Part shown: in pieces, positions 9,365 to 17,144 of the stretch
How the letters are laid out: the number at the start of each line of letters is the position of its first letter
Position numbering within the stretch: position 1 is the first letter of the stretch
DNA from: Microbacterium sp. 8M
GTDB taxonomy: Bacteria > Actinomycetota > Actinomycetes > Actinomycetales > Microbacteriaceae
Direction: 5' to 3'
Assembly: GCF_902506375.1 (NCBI RefSeq)
Contig: NZ_LR733284.1
Location: forward strand, 853,042-917,041
Length of the DNA: 64,000 nt
The notes under the pieces: generated by a model
Told to the model about the DNA's origin: nothing
The model's database searches: none
Seen by the model: the letters and a program-made list of their open reading frames with translations, nothing else
Translations under genes and position numbers: made by a program

Positions 9365-9661
9365 TCAGCGCGACTCTGCGGCCTCGGTGTGGTGGCGGAT
9401 CACCTCGGCGACGACGAAGTTGAACCACTTCTCGGCGAACTCCGGATCCAGGTGCGCCTCCTCGGCGAGCGCGCGCAGCCGTGCGACCTGCTGCTCCTCG
9501 CGGTTCGGATCCGACGCCGGCATCTGATGCTCGGCCTTGAGCACGCCGACCTGCTGCGTGCAGCGGAACCGCTCGGCGAGCATGAAGATCAGGGCGGCAT
9601 CGATGTTGTCGATGCTGGCGCGCAGTCTCAGCAGTTCGGTGCGGGGATCGGTGGCGGTCAT
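9365..9661 (-). CDS. Chorismate mutase (AroQ type)
   Basis: A 98-residue all-helical chorismate mutase that converts chorismate to prephenate for phenylalanine and tyrosine synthesis. The family signature runs LLRLRASIDNIDAALIFMLAER, followed by CTQQVGVLKAEHQMP and the C-terminal FVVAEVIRHH. The length fits a stand-alone monofunctional AroQ enzyme. The ATG at 9661 has GAGGAG 5 nt upstream. It is monocistronic; a possible -10 TATCGT (minus strand) is at 9720-9715. Confidence 0.93.
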   Translation of the reverse strand: MTATDPRTELLRLRASIDNIDAALIFMLAERFRCTQQVGVLKAEHQMPASDPNREEQQVARLRALAEEAHLDPEFAEKWFNFVVAEVIRHHTEAAESR

Positions 9662-9829
9662 GAGGGCTCCTCACCGGGCGGCGGACGTGCTGTCGGGGAA
9701 TTCGCGACCCTCCGACGATAGCGCCGGCTCGCGGCCTGGGCATCCGTCCGAGGGCGATCTGCTCCCCGGCCCCGCAGAACACCGCTCGCGCCCTCTCCCT
9801 CGTTCCCGGGCCAGGCGGATCCGGTCACC

Positions 9830-9835
9830 TACAGT
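9830..9835 (+). promoter_or_regulatory. -10 box TACAGT for leaderless mRNA
   Basis: TACAGT ends 6 nt before the ATG at 9842 and no ribosome site is visible, so the message of the membrane protein is probably leaderless. Confidence 0.5.
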
Positions 9836-9841
9836 GAAGTC

Positions 9842-11041
9842 ATGACGGCCGACAACTCCCGACGCAGGAACAGCGCCCCCGAGAACGGCAAGCGGCGGCA
9901 CAGGCTCAAGAGGCACGCCGCGACGCAGCCCGCCGAACAGCCGCCCCGCGTCGTCGAGGCAGCTGCCCCCACCGCCTCCATCTGGACCCGGATCGACCGT
10001 CCGTTCGTCTTCGGCTTCCTGGTCACCCTCGGCGGTCTCTCCGCGATCCTCCTGGGCCTGGCGCTGCGCAGCCTGTCCGAGGTGCTCATCTACATCGCGT
10101 TCGCCCTGTTCGCCGCGCTCGGGCTCGAGCCCGCCGTGCAGTGGCTGGAGCGCCACAGGATGAAGCGGGCCCTCGCCGTGGTGATCGTGATCCTCGCCTT
10201 CGCGGTCGTCCTCGGTCTCATCGTGTGGTCGATCGTGCCCATCGTCGTGAAGCAGATCGCGCAGTTCGCGACCTCGTTCCCGGAGACCATCGCCGCCTTC
10301 ACCCGCACCGACCTGTACCACTTCATGGAGAAGCAGTTCGGCGCGGGGCTGCACGACCTCATCTCCCAGCTGCAGTCGCAGGCGCAGAAGTTCCTCAGCG
10401 ACCCCCAGCAGCTCACCCAGCTGGGCGGCGGCGCGCTGCAGGTCGGCGGCGCGATCGCCTCCGGGCTGTCCGGCGTGCTCATCGTCATCGTGCTGACGCT
10501 GTACTTCCTCGCCACGCTGCCGTCCATGAAGACCGGCCTCCTCCAGCTCGCGCCGGCCCGCAACCGCGGGGGCATCGACCGCATCAGCACCCAGATCGTG
10601 GATGCCGTCGGCGGATACGTCATGGGCATGGTGATCCTCGCGTTCATCAACGCGATGGTCGTGCTGGTGCTCTACCTCGTGCTGGGGCTGCCCTTCCCGC
10701 CGCTGATGGCGACCCTGGCTTTCCTCATCACGCTGATCCCGCTCGTCGGCCCGCTGCTGTTCCTCGTGCTCGGATCCGTGGTGGCCCTGTTCGTGAACCC
10801 CGTGCTGGCGCTCGTGTTCGCGATCATCTACCTCGTCTACATCCAGATCGAGGCCTACGTCATCACGCCGCGGGTGATGAACCGGGCGATCTCGATCCCG
10901 GGTTCGCTCGTGGTCATCGGCGCCCTGGTCGGCGGCACGCTGCTCGGCCTGCTCGGTGCGCTCATCGCCGTTCCGGTGACCGCGTCGATCCTCATCATCA
11001 TCAAGCAGGTCTGGATCCCCCGGCAGGACGCCCGGATCTGA
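9842..11041 (+). CDS. AI-2E family transporter (PerM-like membrane protein)
   Basis: A 399-residue polytopic membrane protein of the AI-2E exporter/PerM family (PF01594). After about 50 charged N-terminal residues there are about eight membrane segments; the family core includes FVTLGGLSAILLGLAL-like helices, the long central amphipathic region (residues about 130-200) and the C-terminal PLVGPLLFLVLGSVV and SIPGSLVVIGALVGGTLLGL. Family members have been linked to autoinducer-2 export, Na+/H+ exchange and permease functions, so the substrate is open. It is divergent from chorismate mutase with 180 bp between them. Confidence 0.9.
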   Translation: MTADNSRRRNSAPENGKRRHRLKRHAATQPAEQPPRVVEAAAPTASIWTRIDRPFVFGFLVTLGGLSAILLGLALRSLSEVLIYIAFALFAALGLEPAVQWLERHRMKRALAVVIVILAFAVVLGLIVWSIVPIVVKQIAQFATSFPETIAAFTRTDLYHFMEKQFGAGLHDLISQLQSQAQKFLSDPQQLTQLGGGALQVGGAIASGLSGVLIVIVLTLYFLATLPSMKTGLLQLAPARNRGGIDRISTQIVDAVGGYVMGMVILAFINAMVVLVLYLVLGLPFPPLMATLAFLITLIPLVGPLLFLVLGSVVALFVNPVLALVFAIIYLVYIQIEAYVITPRVMNRAISIPGSLVVIGALVGGTLLGLLGALIAVPVTASILIIIKQVWIPRQDARI

Positions 11042-11106
11042 CCGCGGCCGGCGGCGCCGGCCGACCGCCCGGCCGGCTGCCCGCGTCTCCGGATCCCCAC
11101 TTCCGC

Positions 11107-11163
11107 TCAGGTCGCATTTTCTGCTCCAAAACGGGTCCGGGAAGAGCAGAAAGTGCGACCTGA
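11107..11163. repeat. Long hairpin: 20-nt arms, 17-nt loop
   Basis: TCAGGTCGCATTTTCTGCTC (11107-11126) pairs with 11144-11163; all 20 positions pair in RNA, one as G-U. The loop is 17 nt. It stands between two genes on the same strand. It could end the upstream transcript, but it has no U-tract and resembles the other long hairpins at 20716 and 27520 in architecture. Confidence 0.8.
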
Positions 11164-11213
11164 ACGCGCGGTTCCGGGGTTCCCCACCCGGCGACCGGTG
11201 TCGGCCCCCGTCC

Positions 11214-11219
11214 TAGGCT
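11214..11219 (+). promoter_or_regulatory. -10 box TAGGCT for leaderless mRNA
   Basis: TAGGCT ends 6 nt before the ATG of the histidine phosphatase gene at 11226, the same arrangement and hexamer as at 775-780. Confidence 0.5.
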
Positions 11220-11225
11220 GAAAGC

Positions 11226-11849
11226 ATGACGCGGATCTGGGTGGTGCGGCACGGGCAGAGCATGCTGAACGCGGCGGAGCGGATGCAGGGCTGGTCCGAC
11301 GCGCCGCTCACCGAGCTCGGACGCATCCAGGCCACCGAGCGCGGCCATGACTTCGCGGAGGCCGGGATCCGGTTCGACGCGGCGTTCTCGGGCGACGGCA
11401 TCCGCCATCGCGAGACCGCGACACGGCTGCTCGCGGCGGCCGGATCCGACCTGCAGGCGCAGTCCGATCCCCGCTGGCGCGAGCTGTGCTTCGGCAAGCT
11501 CGAGGCCGCCCGGGCGACCACGTTCTTCGAGTTCATGGCGGACCACGTGGCGGCCGACAACCCCTTCATGGAGACCCTCGACACGCTCGCCGAGGTGGAT
11601 CCGCTCGCCGAGTCCCCCGCCGACGTGGCCCGGCGGGCGACCGAGGCGCTGCACGAGGTGGCGGAGGCCGGATCCGAGGTGCTCGTCGTGACGAGCGGCA
11701 TCACGATCCTCACCCTGCTCGACGCGCTCGGCGTCGATCTCGCCCACCTCACCTCGGGCCCCGAGAACCTCTCCGTGTCGACCGTGCACCGTGTGGACGA
11801 CGGCTGGCGGGTCGACCGCATTGCCGCCACGGATCCCGTCGCCGGCTGA
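11226..11849 (+). CDS. Histidine phosphatase family protein
   Basis: A 207-residue phosphoglycerate-mutase-like phosphatase. The catalytic RHG is at residues 8-10 (VVRHGQS), and the second conserved part is DAAFSGDGIRHRETA, followed by the acid/base region WRELCFGKLE. The terminal His motif is replaced by VVTSGITILTLLDALG, where the usual GH is TSG; this is seen in some actinobacterial members and could weaken or change the activity. The physiological substrate is unknown. The gene is followed by a strong hairpin terminator shared with the convergent aminotransferase gene. Confidence 0.88.
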   Translation: MTRIWVVRHGQSMLNAAERMQGWSDAPLTELGRIQATERGHDFAEAGIRFDAAFSGDGIRHRETATRLLAAAGSDLQAQSDPRWRELCFGKLEAARATTFFEFMADHVAADNPFMETLDTLAEVDPLAESPADVARRATEALHEVAEAGSEVLVVTSGITILTLLDALGVDLAHLTSGPENLSVSTVHRVDDGWRVDRIAATDPVAG

Positions 11850-11919
11850 GAGCGGCATCCCCGTCGCCCGCTGAGCCGGGTCGACCCGACGCTTTCGGGC
11901 TCCGGGATACGCAAGAACA

Positions 11920-11952
11920 CCGGATCCCGTCCCCGAGCGGGACGGGATCCGG
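11920..11952. terminator. Bidirectional hairpin terminator
   Basis: CCGGATCCCGTCCC (11920-11933), a CGAGC loop and the exact complement at 11939-11952 form a perfect 14-bp stem between two convergent genes. Confidence 0.85.
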
Positions 11953-11969
11953 CGTTCAGACGCAGGCCG

Positions 11970-13373
11970 TCAGACGGTGTAGCCGTCGGCGACGTCGAGC
12001 GCCTCGTCGAGCACGGCGAGTCCGCGCACGAGCTCGTCCTCCGTGATCACGAGCGGCGGCGCGATGTGGGTGCGGTTGAAGTGCACGAACGGCCAGACGC
12101 CGCCCTTCTTCGCCGCGGCGACGAACGCGCCCATGGGGGCCGCGTCCGCCCCGGCCGCGTTGAACGGCACCAGGGGCTCGCGGGTCTCCTTCGAGCGCAC
12201 GAGCTCGACGGCCCAGAACAGGCCCTGGCCGCGCACCTCGCCGACGCTGGGGTGCTTCTCGGCCCAGGCGCGCAGCGTCGGCTCCACGATGCGGGCGCCG
12301 AGGTCGCGCACCCGCTCCAGAATGCCGTCGCGACGGAACACCTCGAAGGTCGCGACGCCGGCGGCGCACGCGAGCGGGTGACCCGAGTAGGTGAGGCCGC
12401 CGGCGAACGGCACCGTGTCGAACGCCGCCGCGATGCGGTCGGAGATGACGACGCCGCCGAGCGGCACGTAGCCCGAGTTCACGCCCTTGGCGAAGGTGAT
12501 GAGGTCGGGCTGCGCGTCGAACGCGTCGATGCCGAACCACTCCCCCAGGCGCCCGAATCCGACCATCACCTCGTCGGCGATGTAGACGATGCCGTAGCGG
12601 TCGCACAGCTCACGCACGCCCTGCAGGTAGCCCGGCGGCGGCACGAGCACGCCGTTGGTGCCGACGACGGTCTCGATGATGATCGCCGCGATGGTCCCCG
12701 GGCCCTCGAGCTGGATGGTCTGCCCGAGGTGCTCGAGCGCGCGCTGAGACTCCTCGGCGAGCGTCGATGCGTGGAACGCCGACCGGTACAGGTACGGCCC
12801 GAAGAAGCGCACCGTGCCGTTGTCGATCCCGTCGTTCGCCCAGCGCCGCGGGTCGCCCGTGAGCGAGATCGCCGTGGCCGTGGAGCCGTGGTAGCTGCGG
12901 TACATCGACAGCACCTTGCGGCGTCCCGTGAACGCGCGCGCCATGCGGACGGCGTTCTCATTGGCGTCGGCGCCGCCGTTGGTGAAGAACACCTTGTTCA
13001 TGCCCTCGGGGGCGACCTCGGCGATCAGCCGGGCGAGCTCGCCGCGCACGTCGTTCGCCATCGACGGCTGGATCGTGGCGAGCCGGCCGGCCTGCTGCTG
13101 GATCGCCGCGACGAGGTCGGGGTGCTGGTGGCCCAGGTTGAGGTTCACCAGCTGGCTGGAGAAGTCGAGGTAGGCGTTGCCCTGGTAGTCCCAGAACGTG
13201 GATCCCTCGCCGGCGGCGACGGGCACCGGGTCGATGAGCGCCTGCGCGCTCCAGGAGTGGAACACGTGCGCGCGGTCGTCGGCGCGCACCTGCGCATCGG
13301 CGGCGGCATCGGGAAGGGCGTGCGGCACTCCGTTGCGGTCGGTGAACGCCGCGGCTTCGGTGGTGACGGTCAT
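11970..13373 (-). CDS. Class III pyridoxal-phosphate aminotransferase (omega-amino acid type)
   Basis: A 467-residue fold-type I, class III aminotransferase. The substrate region FFTNGGADANENAVRMARA, the DEVMVGFGR motif, and the PLP-binding K296 in FAKGVNSGYVPLGG are all present. Class III enzymes transfer the terminal amino group of beta-alanine, GABA or putrescine to pyruvate or 2-oxoglutarate. It lies 18 nt downstream of a CoA-acylating semialdehyde dehydrogenase gene in the same operon, which favours beta-alanine to malonate semialdehyde and then acetyl-CoA. GGAAGGA precedes the ATG at a suitable distance. The annotation 'aspartate aminotransferase family' sometimes given to such proteins would be misleading. 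Confidence 0.88.
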   Translation of the reverse strand: MTVTTEAAAFTDRNGVPHALPDAAADAQVRADDRAHVFHSWSAQALIDPVPVAAGEGSTFWDYQGNAYLDFSSQLVNLNLGHQHPDLVAAIQQQAGRLATIQPSMANDVRGELARLIAEVAPEGMNKVFFTNGGADANENAVRMARAFTGRRKVLSMYRSYHGSTATAISLTGDPRRWANDGIDNGTVRFFGPYLYRSAFHASTLAEESQRALEHLGQTIQLEGPGTIAAIIIETVVGTNGVLVPPPGYLQGVRELCDRYGIVYIADEVMVGFGRLGEWFGIDAFDAQPDLITFAKGVNSGYVPLGGVVISDRIAAAFDTVPFAGGLTYSGHPLACAAGVATFEVFRRDGILERVRDLGARIVEPTLRAWAEKHPSVGEVRGQGLFWAVELVRSKETREPLVPFNAAGADAAPMGAFVAAAKKGGVWPFVHFNRTHIAPPLVITEDELVRGLAVLDEALDVADGYTV

Positions 13374-13391
13374 GATGCTGATCCTTCCGTC

Positions 13392-14891
13392 TCAGTGGTT
13401 GCTCGGGAAGCCCAGGTCGACCTGCGCCGGGGTGTGGTCGGGCCAGCGCGTGGTGACGACCTTGGAGCGCGTGTAGAAGTGGATCGACTCGGGGCCGTAG
13501 ATGTGCGAGTCGCCGAACAGCGAGGCCTTCCAGCCGCCGAAGGAGAACGCGCCGACCGGCACGGGGATCGGCACGTTGACGCCGACCATGCCGACCTCGA
13601 TGTCGAACTCGAACTCGCGGGCGGTGCCGCCGTCGCGGGTGAAGATCGCGGTGCCGTTGCCGAACTGGTGCGCGTTGATGAGCTCGATCGCCTCCGCGTA
13701 GCTGGCCACGCGGACGACCGAGAGCACCGGGCCGAAGATCTCGTCCTCGTACACCTTCATCCCGGGCTTCACGTGGTCGATGAGGCTGATGCCGGTGAAG
13801 AACCCGTTCTCGTCGAGCCGCTCGCCGGCGGCGATGCGCTGCGTGCCGTCGATGAGCACGGTGGCGCCCTCGGCCGCGGCGCCCGCGACGTAGCTCTCCA
13901 CGCGGTCGCGGTGCTCGCGGGTGACCAGCGGGCCCATCTCGCTTGCGGCGTCCGTGCCGTCGCCGATGCGCAGGTTCTGCACCTTCTCGGTGATCGACGC
14001 GATCAGGGGCTCGGCGACGTCGCCCACGGCCACCAGCACCGAGACGGCCATGCACCGCTCGCCCGCGGAGCCGTAGGCGGCGGAGACCGCGGCGGCCGCT
14101 GCGGCGTCGATGTCGGCGTCGGGCATGACAACCATGTGGTTCTTGGCACCGCCGAGGGCCTGCACGCGCTTGCCGTTCGCGGAGGCGCGCTCGTAGATCG
14201 ACTTCGCGATCGGAGTGGATCCGACGAAGCTGACGGCCTTGACGTCGGGCGAATCGAGCAGGGTGTCGACCGCGGCCTTGTCGCCGTTGACGACGTTGAG
14301 CACGCCGTCGGGCAGGCCCGCCTCCTGGAACGCCTTCGCGAGCCAGATCGCCGCGGACGGATCCTTCTCGCTCGGCTTCAGGACGACGGTGTTGCCGCAG
14401 GCGATCGCGGAGGCGACCATCCACAGCGGCACCATCACGGGGAAGTTGAACGGGGTGATGCAGGCGACGACGCCGACGGGCTGCTTGACCGAGTGCACGT
14501 CGACGCCGCGCGCGACCTGCTCAGCGTGCTCGCCCTTGAGCAGGTGCACGAGGCCGGCGGCGAACTCGACGTTCTCGATGCCCCGCGAGACCTCGCCCGC
14601 GGCGTCGGAGAGCACCTTGCCGTGCTCGCTCGTGACGATCGCGGCGATCTCGGGCGTGCGCTCGGCGAGGATCTGACGCAGCCGGAAGAACACGTCCGCG
14701 CGCTTGATGAGGCTGGTCGCGCGCCACGCGGGACCGGCGGCCTTCGCGGCGGCGATCGCCTGCTCCACCTCGGCGGCGCTCGCGAAGGCGACGGTGCGGT
14801 GGGCCTCACCGGTGGCCGGGTTGTAGACGGGGCCGGTGCGCTCGGCCTCGGCCGTCTCGGCGCCGGCGATGAAGTGCGGGATCAGGGTCAC
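13392..14891 (-). CDS. mmsA: CoA-acylating methylmalonate/malonate-semialdehyde dehydrogenase
   Basis: A 499-residue aldehyde dehydrogenase of the MmsA/IolA group, which oxidises methylmalonate or malonate semialdehyde with NAD+ and CoA to propionyl- or acetyl-CoA. The catalytic Cys is C280 in SAGERCMAV, and ITPFNFPVMVPLWM and KPSEKDPS are typical of this group; the residue that replaces the general-base Glu of other ALDHs is in LGGAKNH. The start is the GTG at 14891 (VTLIPHFIAG), with GAGGAG about 8 nt upstream; the much longer open frame upstream is antisense to the PucR gene. It is the first gene of an operon with the class III aminotransferase. Confidence 0.92.
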   Translation of the reverse strand: MTLIPHFIAGAETAEAERTGPVYNPATGEAHRTVAFASAAEVEQAIAAAKAAGPAWRATSLIKRADVFFRLRQILAERTPEIAAIVTSEHGKVLSDAAGEVSRGIENVEFAAGLVHLLKGEHAEQVARGVDVHSVKQPVGVVACITPFNFPVMVPLWMVASAIACGNTVVLKPSEKDPSAAIWLAKAFQEAGLPDGVLNVVNGDKAAVDTLLDSPDVKAVSFVGSTPIAKSIYERASANGKRVQALGGAKNHMVVMPDADIDAAAAAAVSAAYGSAGERCMAVSVLVAVGDVAEPLIASITEKVQNLRIGDGTDAASEMGPLVTREHRDRVESYVAGAAAEGATVLIDGTQRIAAGERLDENGFFTGISLIDHVKPGMKVYEDEIFGPVLSVVRVASYAEAIELINAHQFGNGTAIFTRDGGTAREFEFDIEVGMVGVNVPIPVPVGAFSFGGWKASLFGDSHIYGPESIHFYTRSKVVTTRWPDHTPAQVDLGFPSNH

Positions 14892-14925
14892 GGGTGGTGC
14901 TCCTCGGGTTCGGTGACGGGCAGGT

Positions 14926-14954
14926 TTCGGACACTCTGATCGACGGCGTCCGAA
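14926..14954. promoter_or_regulatory. Putative PucR operator in divergent promoter
   Basis: TTCGGAC (14926-14932) and GTCCGAA (14948-14954) form a perfect 7-bp inverted repeat with a 15-nt spacer, so the half-sites are 22 bp apart, two helical turns. It lies between the divergent dehydrogenase and PucR genes. Confidence 0.5.
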
Positions 14955-14993
14955 GGCTTGCTCTCCCATGCTGACGGAGGGGAGGATGGATCC

Positions 14994-16637
14994 ATGCCCG
15001 CAGATCGTCCGGACTTCGATGCGGTCCGGACAGATCGTCCGGATCGGTCCCTGAGCGAGCGCAGCGAGACGAAGGGCCCTGACCCCCGACCCCTGAGCGA
15101 GGACGCGCGCGGCGCGGCCGAGGCGAAGGGCGACCCGGGTCTGCCGACCGTCGCCGACGCCGTCCAGGTCCCCTCGCTCCAGGCCGGGATCCCCGAGGTG
15201 CTGGCCGGATCCCTCGACGTGCCGGTGCGCTGGGTGCACGTCTCCGACAGCGACCGCGTCGCGGCGCTGCTCGACGGCGGAGAGTTGCTGCTCACCACGG
15301 GCGCCGGCTGGCCCGGCGACGCCCCAGCGCTCGCCCGCCTCGTCGACGAGCTCGCCGACGCAGGCCTCGCCGGCATCGTGCTGGAGCTGGGGACCCGGTT
15401 CGCCGTCGTGCCGCCGCCTCTGGTCGCGGCCTGCCGCGCCCGCGACCTGGCGCTGGTCTCGCTCGACCGCGAGGTGAAGTTCGTCACGGTCACCGAGGAG
15501 GTGCACCGCCGCATCATCGCGGGCCAGGTGGAGGCGCTGCAGGAGCGGCAGCGCCTCCACGAGCTGTTCACGGCGCTGACCCTGCGCGGCGCCCCCGTCG
15601 AAGTCGTCGTGCGCGAGACCGCCCGGGCGCTGCGCGCGCCCGTGGTCCTGGAAGACCTGGCGCACGAGGTCGTCGCGGCCGACACCGCCGGCCTCTCCGA
15701 GGCAGACGTGCTCGCCGGCTGGCCCGGGCGCTCGCGACGACTGCCGCCGGAATGGACCCGGGTGCCCGTCGCCGCGCGCGGCACGCAGTGGGGCGAGCTG
15801 ATCGCCCTGCCCGGACCGCCGCATCCCGCCGGCCCGGCCACGGTGCTGGAGCAGGCCGCGACCGCGCTCGCGCTCTCCCGGCTCGCCGACGGCGAGGGCG
15901 CCTGGTCCCGGCTGCGCGCCGAGGGCCTCATCGCGGCACTGCTCGGCGAGCGCTACACGACCGTCGCCGACATCGAGGCCCGACTGGAGGCGTCGGGCTT
16001 CCCTGTGCGCGGCCGGACGCTGCACGTCGCGGCGGGCCCGGCGGCCATCACCCCAGTTCCTGAGCGACCCGTCGACGCGCTCACGCTCGCTCATAGCGGG
16101 TCGCCGCGAGACGAAGGGCGAGGCGTCGGCATCCTGTCCGCGGTCGTGGACGGAGAGCGGATCCTTCTCGTCTCCCTGCCCGCCGGATCCCGCCTTCCGG
16201 ACGCCCTCGTCGCCGATCTCGGATCCGGCGCGGTCAGCGACCCGGCCGATTCCACGACCGAGCTGCTCGCCGCGATCCCGATCGTGCGACGCCTCGCCCG
16301 CCAGGCCGAGGCCGGAACGCTGCTGCGCGTGGCCGACCGGCCGCTGGCCCGCCTCGCCGCCGAGCTGAGCGGTGACCATCGCCTGCAGGAGCACAGCGCG
16401 CGCCTGCTCGCCCCGCTGATCCGGCACGACGACGCCACGGACGGCGACCTGCTCCGGGTGCTGCGCGCGGTGGTGGCGCATCCCGGCAACCGCACGGCGG
16501 CGGCGAGCGCCTCGCACCTGTCCCGCTCGGTGTTCTACCAGCGGCTGGCGCTCATCGCCGACCTGCTCGACGCCGACCTCGACGACGGCGAGACCCTCTC
16601 CGCCCTGCACCTGGCCCTGCTCGCGCACGGACGCTGA
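14994..16637 (+). CDS. PucR-family transcriptional regulator with repeat-derived insertions
   Basis: A 547-residue regulator. After about 43 unusual residues comes the PucR domain (LPTVADAVQVPSLQAGIPEVL onward; split here as LPTVADAVQVPS, then the ligand region), a GGDEF-like middle domain, and a C-terminal PucR-type HTH (HPGNRTAAASASHLSRSVFY). Such regulators control catabolic genes for purines, amino acids and polyamines; the divergent aminotransferase/dehydrogenase operon is the obvious target. The N-terminal extension contains SLSERSETKG, the translation of a dispersed genomic repeat, and a second repeat variant is translated at about residues 355-376. A start nearer the PucR domain cannot be excluded, because the extension has no homology. 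Confidence 0.87.
   Translation: MPADRPDFDAVRTDRPDRSLSERSETKGPDPRPLSEDARGAAEAKGDPGLPTVADAVQVPSLQAGIPEVLAGSLDVPVRWVHVSDSDRVAALLDGGELLLTTGAGWPGDAPALARLVDELADAGLAGIVLELGTRFAVVPPPLVAACRARDLALVSLDREVKFVTVTEEVHRRIIAGQVEALQERQRLHELFTALTLRGAPVEVVVRETARALRAPVVLEDLAHEVVAADTAGLSEADVLAGWPGRSRRLPPEWTRVPVAARGTQWGELIALPGPPHPAGPATVLEQAATALALSRLADGEGAWSRLRAEGLIAALLGERYTTVADIEARLEASGFPVRGRTLHVAAGPAAITPVPERPVDALTLAHSGSPRDEGRGVGILSAVVDGERILLVSLPAGSRLPDALVADLGSGAVSDPADSTTELLAAIPIVRRLARQAEAGTLLRVADRPLARLAAELSGDHRLQEHSARLLAPLIRHDDATDGDLLRVLRAVVAHPGNRTAAASASHLSRSVFYQRLALIADLLDADLDDGETLSALHLALLAHGR
15046..15077. repeat. Dispersed repeat family A copy inside the pucR-type gene
   Basis: The 32-bp unit starts GGTCCCTGAGCGAGCGCAGC and ends GAGACGAAGGGC, and is read in frame as SLSERSETKG. 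A degenerate second unit follows at about 15088-15130 (LSEDARGAAEAKG). Identical sequence occurs at 49763 and 49851. Confidence 0.85.
16056..16119. repeat. Variant family A repeat in the middle of the pucR-type gene
   Basis: This 64-bp segment has the family ends (GTTCCTGAGCGA at the left, CGAGACGAAGGGCG at the right) with a different middle, and it is read through in frame as about 22 residues inside the central domain. Confidence 0.65.
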
Positions 16638-16667
16638 CCTCCGTCAGGCGCGCTCCCCGGAACCCGC

Positions 16668-17144
16668 TCAGGCGATGTAGACCTTCCGCAGCGTCTGGGT
16701 GACCGTCCAGGTCGTCCGCATGCCCTCGGCCAGGCGCACGACGGATCCGGATCCGATCTCGAGATCGGGAAGCGAAGGATCCTCGAAGGCGATCGTCGCG
16801 CGCCCGGAGAGCACCACGAACAGCTCGTCGGCCTCGGTGTCGGTCGCGGTGCCGGGCGTCATCTCCCAGACGCCGATCTCGCGGTCGCCGGTGTCGTCGA
16901 GCACGGCGATCGCGGTCGTCGGGGCGCCGGCGAGCACCTCGGACGCGGGCAGCGGTACGTGCACGAGGGCGAGATCGGCCACCGCGGTGCCGGCGGCGGG
17001 GAGGCGCGTTCCGGGCCCTTCGACAGGCTCAGGGACCGGAGCGGTGCGGGTTCCGGGCCCTTCGACGGGCTCGGGGACCGGAGCAGTCCCGGCAGGCCGG
17101 CGGATTCCGGGCCCTTCGACGGGCTCAGGGACCGGAGCGGTCAT
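16668..17144 (-). CDS. Cupin-domain protein with three repeat-derived N-terminal peptides
   Basis: A 158-residue protein. Residues about 50-158 form a small cupin barrel (IGVWEMTPGTATDTEADELF, then VVLSGRATIAFED and the C-terminal VRLAEGMRTTWTV), of the DUF861/ethanolamine-utilisation cupin style often found with amine oxidases. The first 47 residues contain three copies of a TAPVPEPVEGPG peptide, the translation of three dispersed repeats. The start is credible because the ATG at 17144 overlaps the stop of the FAD oxidoreductase gene as ATGA, so the repeat peptides should be made. The cupin metal ligands are not all obvious; its role, probably in amine catabolism, is unproven. Confidence 0.8.
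   Translation of the reverse strand: MTAPVPEPVEGPGIRRPAGTAPVPEPVEGPGTRTAPVPEPVEGPGTRLPAAGTAVADLALVHVPLPASEVLAGAPTTAIAVLDDTGDREIGVWEMTPGTATDTEADELFVVLSGRATIAFEDPSLPDLEIGSGSVVRLAEGMRTTWTVTQTLRKVYIA
17013..17142. repeat. Three in-frame copies of dispersed repeat family B
   Basis: GGGCCCTTCGACAGGCTCAG and its extension (GGACCGGAGC) begins at 17013, 17055 and 17109, with small variations. The spacings (42 and 54 bp) are multiples of three, so the frame of the cupin gene is kept. The core CCCTTCGAC...CTCAGGGA type is partly self-complementary. Confidence 0.85.

Noticed and set aside
9084..9782. Minus-strand frame of 232 codons over the chorismate mutase gene
   Set aside because: It overlaps chorismate mutase in another frame and has shadow composition.
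12066..14939. Plus-strand open frame of 957 codons
   Set aside because: It is antisense to the aminotransferase and dehydrogenase genes, Arg/His/Val-rich, and has no domain; a GC-rich shadow.
14892..16628. N-terminal extension of the semialdehyde dehydrogenase frame
   Set aside because: The family begins at GTG 14891 with a ribosome site; the extension is antisense to the PucR gene.
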